Position numbers and translations under genes: made by a program. DNA of 64,000 nucleotides. It comes from Typhlomys cinereus. Taxonomy: Eukaryota; Chordata; Mammalia; Rodentia; Platacanthomyidae. The notes under the pieces are model-generated. The model was not told the origin of the DNA and ran no database searches. It was given only the letters and a program-made list of their open reading frames with translations. The stretch is from contig JALPQD010000514.1 in the NCBI GenBank assembly GCA_023101885.1, positions 835,602 to 899,601 on the forward strand. The letters are read 5' to 3'. The stretch's first letter is position 1. Every line of letters starts with the position of its first letter. Positions 59,627 through 64,000 of this stretch are shown here, piece by piece.

Positions 59627-60365
59627 GCTTTCTGCCTCTGACAGGACCCAGACCCAGGCGGACTCCCTGCTCCCCAGGAGGTGATGTTTGATACCAATCA
59701 GGATGCAGCCAAGGGCAGTGCAGGAATAGCAAAACTGAAAACAACAACAAACCATAATTCAGAACATCAAAGACCCTACATTAATCACTTGGAACCAGAC
59801 CAGCCAAATCTCTCCCCATCCTAAAGCTCAGGGAACCTTGTGGAAAAGGAAGTGGCAAGATTGTAAGTGCCTAAAGATGGGGAGGACCAACAATATGCAA
59901 GATACTCCACACAAGTTACGGCTGCAGTAGCCAGAACTGGACTTTGCCTGACCTGCACAATGGCTGACATGTCAACCATCCCCCCCCCCCAAATCTAGTA
60001 TGGATCACAGGGAAGAAGGCTCCAGGCAGTAGGACCCTTAGAGGCAAGAGATTAAACAGTCATAAATGAGTTCCCATACTAATGGGGAGCCCAAGATGGG
60101 GTTCTGGGCTATGCCACTGAGTCCTGAACCTTCACTAGTGTGGAGGATTCAGAGGGAGGTTTGGCATTCACACAAAAGGATGCTCCAGGGGATAGGAGGG
60201 AGGAAGGGGAAGGCACTGGGAGAGAGAGGGAGGAGGGTGAAAGGAAGGGGGAAGGGGGAGAGTGCAAGGGGGGATGACTGGGGAAGGGAGGAGAGAGGGA
60301 GAAGACAGGGTACCTATTGAGTTTGTATGATTAGGAAAAAAATAAAATGTGGGATAAAAAAAAAC
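59627..60365 (+). mobile_element. L1 3' end, 5' truncated
   Basis: Closely related to the 10.23-kb copy, with a polypurine tract at 60185-60310 and tail AAAAAAATAAAATGTGGGAT. Possible short target duplication CTGAACAT at 59619-59626 and 60366-60373. It landed directly behind the young SINE. Confidence 0.85.
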
Positions 60366-60529
60366 CTGAACATCAAAATGTCAAATCTATTCCAGAAACA
60401 AGTTAATTGAAAATACAACACATTCATCCAACAAGGTACATATACCCAGAATACATAATAAATCCTCAAATAATACAATAAAACTGAGCAAAAGACTTGA
60501 ATATGAAGAAAATACAGAAATAGCTAATA

Positions 60530-61200
60530 GCCCATTCATAGGTGCTTAGCCTTATTAGTCACTTGGGAAATTCAAATTAAAGCCACAAGGACATAGCATC
60601 ACCACAAAAGTGGATAATATTTCAAAGCGCTGGCAGGAAGGTGGAGCAGTTGGCTATCTCCACAAGGGTAAGAAGAATACTGCTTTGGAAAACAATTTAT
60701 CAATTTCTCAAAGGATCAACACGCATACATTTACCATATGACCCAGTAATTTCATTTCTGATATTTAATCAAGGCAAATAGCAGATATGTGCACACAAAA
60801 AATTAGACACAAATATTCACAGCAGCTTTAGTCACACTAACCTCAAACTAAAAATAACTCATGCATCCATTAACACGTGAATGGATAGACAAATTGTAGA
60901 TTGTATTCATACAATAAGATTACTCAGCAATATAAAGGCATAAGCTATCTGACATATAACATGAGGAAGTCTTATAAACTTATGTTGAGCCAAAGCAACC
61001 AGGCTCAAAATACTATATAATACATGATTACTTTTATATGAAACTCTAGAGAAAGGTTGCCTGAGGCTGGTGATTTCTATGAGGAGAACAGACTAAGAAT
61101 AGACACCCATTGAAATTCTTTCGAGATAAGGCAAATCTTCACCTCTTCACCATGTCAATTGTGGTTGCACAGTTTTCATATTGTAAACAAATAGATGCAT
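60530..61200 (+). mobile_element. Old L1 ORF2 3' region
   Basis: 'TTACCATATGACCCAGTAAT', AGCAGCTTTAGTCACACTAA and GTGAATGGATAGACAAATTG follow the classical ORF2 3' order. Many stops; not coding. Confidence 0.75.
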
Positions 61201-61204
61201 TTCT

Positions 61205-62000
61205 TTATGGGTTCTGTTAAGTAAAGTTGATTTTAAAATGACAAGGATAGTATTTTTAAAATGTAAGCTTACTATTGATATGCTAAGCATGAAATCCAAA
61301 TACTATGGTACATTGGGTCTGAATTTTGTAGTGAATAGTTCACCTTCCAAATATCCCTTAAAACTTTGAATTTGAGTTGCTTCTCAGTCTTTCACCCAAT
61401 ATCATGTTGTAAAGCGTTGAGTATGACACAAGATTTGCTCCATTTTCACAATGGTAACTGTGAAAAAATTCAGAATATGACATTTTGAAAAGAAAAAAGT
61501 GAACAACTAGGAACAAATAATATCAACTGATTTGCAAAACTACCCCTTTAAAAATGAATAATTTGGTATATACTAGTTAAAAGAATATGATTCCCAAGTA
61601 AGTAAAAAGTGAGGGTATGTGCTCAGGAAGCACTGTTGTGTAGTGGATAAGAAAATCTCAAGAGTATTGGATGAATCAGTTCATACTGCTTCTCATGTGC
61701 TAGGATGTTAACTGAATCTCCTCACTTTTTATAGTTTTAAAATGTACAAATGAAGCCACAGGAAGCCCTTCTATAGTGTATCTAGAATCTCCTTCACAAC
61801 AGAATTGACCATCCAAACTGAGAGATTCACAGTTGGAAATCAAGACTTTGTAAGTACTACAGATAGTTCACTATAAATAAGGCTTCATTCCTAAAGAACA
61901 TTTCATAGTTAACAAAATTGGTCATGAATATATGCTATGATACAAAATTTTGCATATGCTATGATAACATTAATTATGCACACATAAATGTAACATCAGA
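61205..62000. other. AT-rich flank
   Basis: No gene or repeat recognised. Confidence 0.35.
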
Positions 62001-62014
62001 AGTAGCATTTGACG

Positions 62015-62235
62015 TGTTCCTTTGGGGGTTACTACCTCAAAAGCAAAAGAACCTGAGTTTGGAGTCCAGATACCATGTAAAAAATGCCAGGTGAAAATGG
62101 TGGAACCCATTCTGGGCTCTGGAAATCCAGGACTGAGAAATCCCAGAAAGACGCCTTAAGGAGGTAGAAACAATCCAGAATCATTACTGAAGTCACCCTT
62201 GAGCCTCCACAGGTACATCAGTTGTTATACATCAC

Positions 62236-62289
<54 letters not shown>

Positions 62290-62315
62290 ACATGCACACA
62301 CACGTACACACACCA
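62015..62315 (+). repeat. Older SINE ending in (CA)n
   Basis: 'GAACCTGAGTTTGGAGTCCA', AAAAAATGCCAGGTGAAAAT and a CA run at 62232-62283 identify a short-form family member with a decayed head. Confidence 0.8.
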
Positions 62316-62319
62316 GAAA

Positions 62320-64000
62320 AAAAAATCACAGAAATGTTCCTTTGGAGAAAATGGTCTGCCCCAGTAGAAAGTCCTGACAACTTCAGAATGTCACTGTTTT
62401 TTATTGCAAACTGCCCTTTGGTAAGCACCTGCATGGCAGTAAATTTTGAATCGCCTTCACTGCTGACTTTGTCTATGTAGAGCCTGTGCCCAGCACAACC
62501 TTAGAGGGAGCAGGTTATTTGTGGTGAGCATCATTTTGCATAATGTGCCAGCTATCGACTGAGTCACAGATTCTTCATATACCTAGACCAGCTGACAGTC
62601 CTTATCTAGCTAGGGAGATGTTAGGAACCTATACTAGGAAGGAGGAACAGTGCAAGCTACAAGTGGAATGTTTATAAAATAGGGAACTTCACATTTATTG
62701 TGAAATCATCGGTTTTCATGAAAATACACCTGACCTTGTAATACTCGGTTCAATTTCCTTAAAAAAAAAAAGCTAGGAAGTAGCAACTATCCTATAATAA
62801 CTCTTAGGAAAATGAAGGAAATCTAGTTACTGCGTATGGCCTGGAACCATGGCAAATAATTTTGCTTTTTAAACAACCTACTTTTCTCCTGAATTTATTA
62901 ATTTATATAGAAAATCACAGAATGTTAAGATAATATGCTAAGTGTATGGCATGTCTTGCATTCAAATGAATACTAGAAAAAGTAATCAGTTATTGCAAGA
63001 TTTTTCTATTTTATTAATTTCATGGTTTCTGTCATTTCTCAATTTTTATTTATTTTTAAATTAGCATATAAAATGAGGTTAATAGTGGTATTTTTCTGTT
63101 TTAATTAATTTTAAGTTAGCATGCAACATTATGGGTTTCATCAAGACATTTGACTACATATATAAATCTCATTATACCTTGCTTATATTGGCTCTACCCA
63201 TTGGCATTTTTGCTTTTAAAACACATATCTTTTTTAAAACACATATCTTCTCTTATATTTTAAGTGATCTTTAAATCACTTTCATCATATCTAGGAATGG
63301 CTTCAAAAGATGCAACTTCTGAATACTCTTAGATGTTTATTGAATTATAATTCATATGCAATACAGATTTCAAATATATGAGTGGTCAGTATCATTTTAA
63401 ACACATCCATGAAAGCATCATCATGATTAAAATAATACCGAAGCGGGGTCTCTGCTGACTGCCTCACATTTCCTTTTATCTGTTAATATTCAGGGAAGTC
63501 ATCTAGGTTTGTAGCTAACTTCATGGTAAGCTTGTATGAAGAAAGACAATTCTTTAAGAGAATAGAGCTATTCAGGTAAAATATTTCTTGGATGAGATTT
63601 AGTAGTCTATGCATTTGAAGGAATTTTCCATTTCCTTCCATGACACTATAATTAGAGAGATGAGGAGAGGAGAGGATACAGAGACAGAGACAGAGACAGA
63701 GACAGAGAGATATAGATTAAGGGGATTTGTAGAAAGACTGTGAGACACAAGATAGATCTGGTCATAGTATTTCCTTATATTTTTGACTTCTTTAGCAACT
63801 GAAAAGGCACATCTCTTATTCCAGAAACTGGAATGTGTGACTTCTATCTTTTTTTAATTTTTATTTTCCTCAAAAATCTGCTTTTGGTTTCGTTTCTTTT
63901 CCCTGTTAGTGCTGTGCTCTTTTTCAGTTGGGTTCCAAACTGCTATTACTTATTCTGCTCCCTTTAGGTTGCACTTGACATTGTTTATTAGTTTCAGTGA
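62320..64000. other. AT-rich flank
   Basis: Contains a CAGAGA-type repeat at about 63677-63710 and otherwise nothing I can identify. No exon of a neighbouring gene is seen. Confidence 0.4.

Noticed and set aside
57720..64000. First exon of an upstream neighbour such as STAM
   Set aside because: In human, STAM lies upstream of HACD1, but I see no second CpG island or splice-flanked coding block here; it is probably beyond the window.

Overview
This is a stretch of mammalian nuclear DNA, most likely from a mouse-like (myodont) rodent. The signs are B1 (7SL-derived), ID-like and B3/B2-like SINEs, rodent-type L1 3' ends with G-rich polypurine tracts, abundant CA/TG and GA microsatellites, and a CpG-island promoter. 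The youngest SINE family (tRNA-like head, a body of about 170 bp, a CA tract and a tail close to CAATTGAATAAATAA) resembles mouse B2 only in its head. A non-murid lineage such as the jerboa group is therefore possible, but I cannot prove it from the sequence.

Only one protein-coding gene can be supported: HACD1 (formerly PTPLA), very-long-chain (3R)-3-hydroxyacyl-CoA dehydratase, on the minus strand. All seven coding exons are present and intact: 57061-57311, 48125-48242, 47928-47946 (a 19-nt microexon), 47762-47850, 44222-44343, 39047-39225 and 37282-37364. They join in frame into 861 nt (286 residues plus stop). The promoter lies in a CpG island around 56.5-57.55 kb. The 3' UTR runs below 37,282 and its end is not certain.

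Layout. 1-34 kb: intergenic DNA downstream of HACD1, made of unique sequence cut up by SINEs, truncated L1 3' ends, simple repeats and two minisatellite-like blocks (26.9-27.35 kb and 28.75-28.92 kb). 34-37.3 kb: mostly unique sequence, probably including the HACD1 3' UTR. 37.3-57.3 kb: HACD1, its introns carrying L1, SINE and L2 copies. 57.6-64 kb: upstream flank with two SINEs, a young L1 3' end and an older L1 remnant.

I found no undescribed system. The more interesting signals are genomic: a likely SINE-SINE inversion near 19.3 kb, an L1 nested in an older SINE with a 15-bp target duplication at 24.7-26.3 kb, three L1 3' ends in direct and inverted order at 20.8-26.2 kb, and three splice or start features of HACD1 (a microexon, a weak exon-5 donor, and a second start codon with an ideal Kozak context). 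Coordinates of old repeats are approximate because they were judged by eye.
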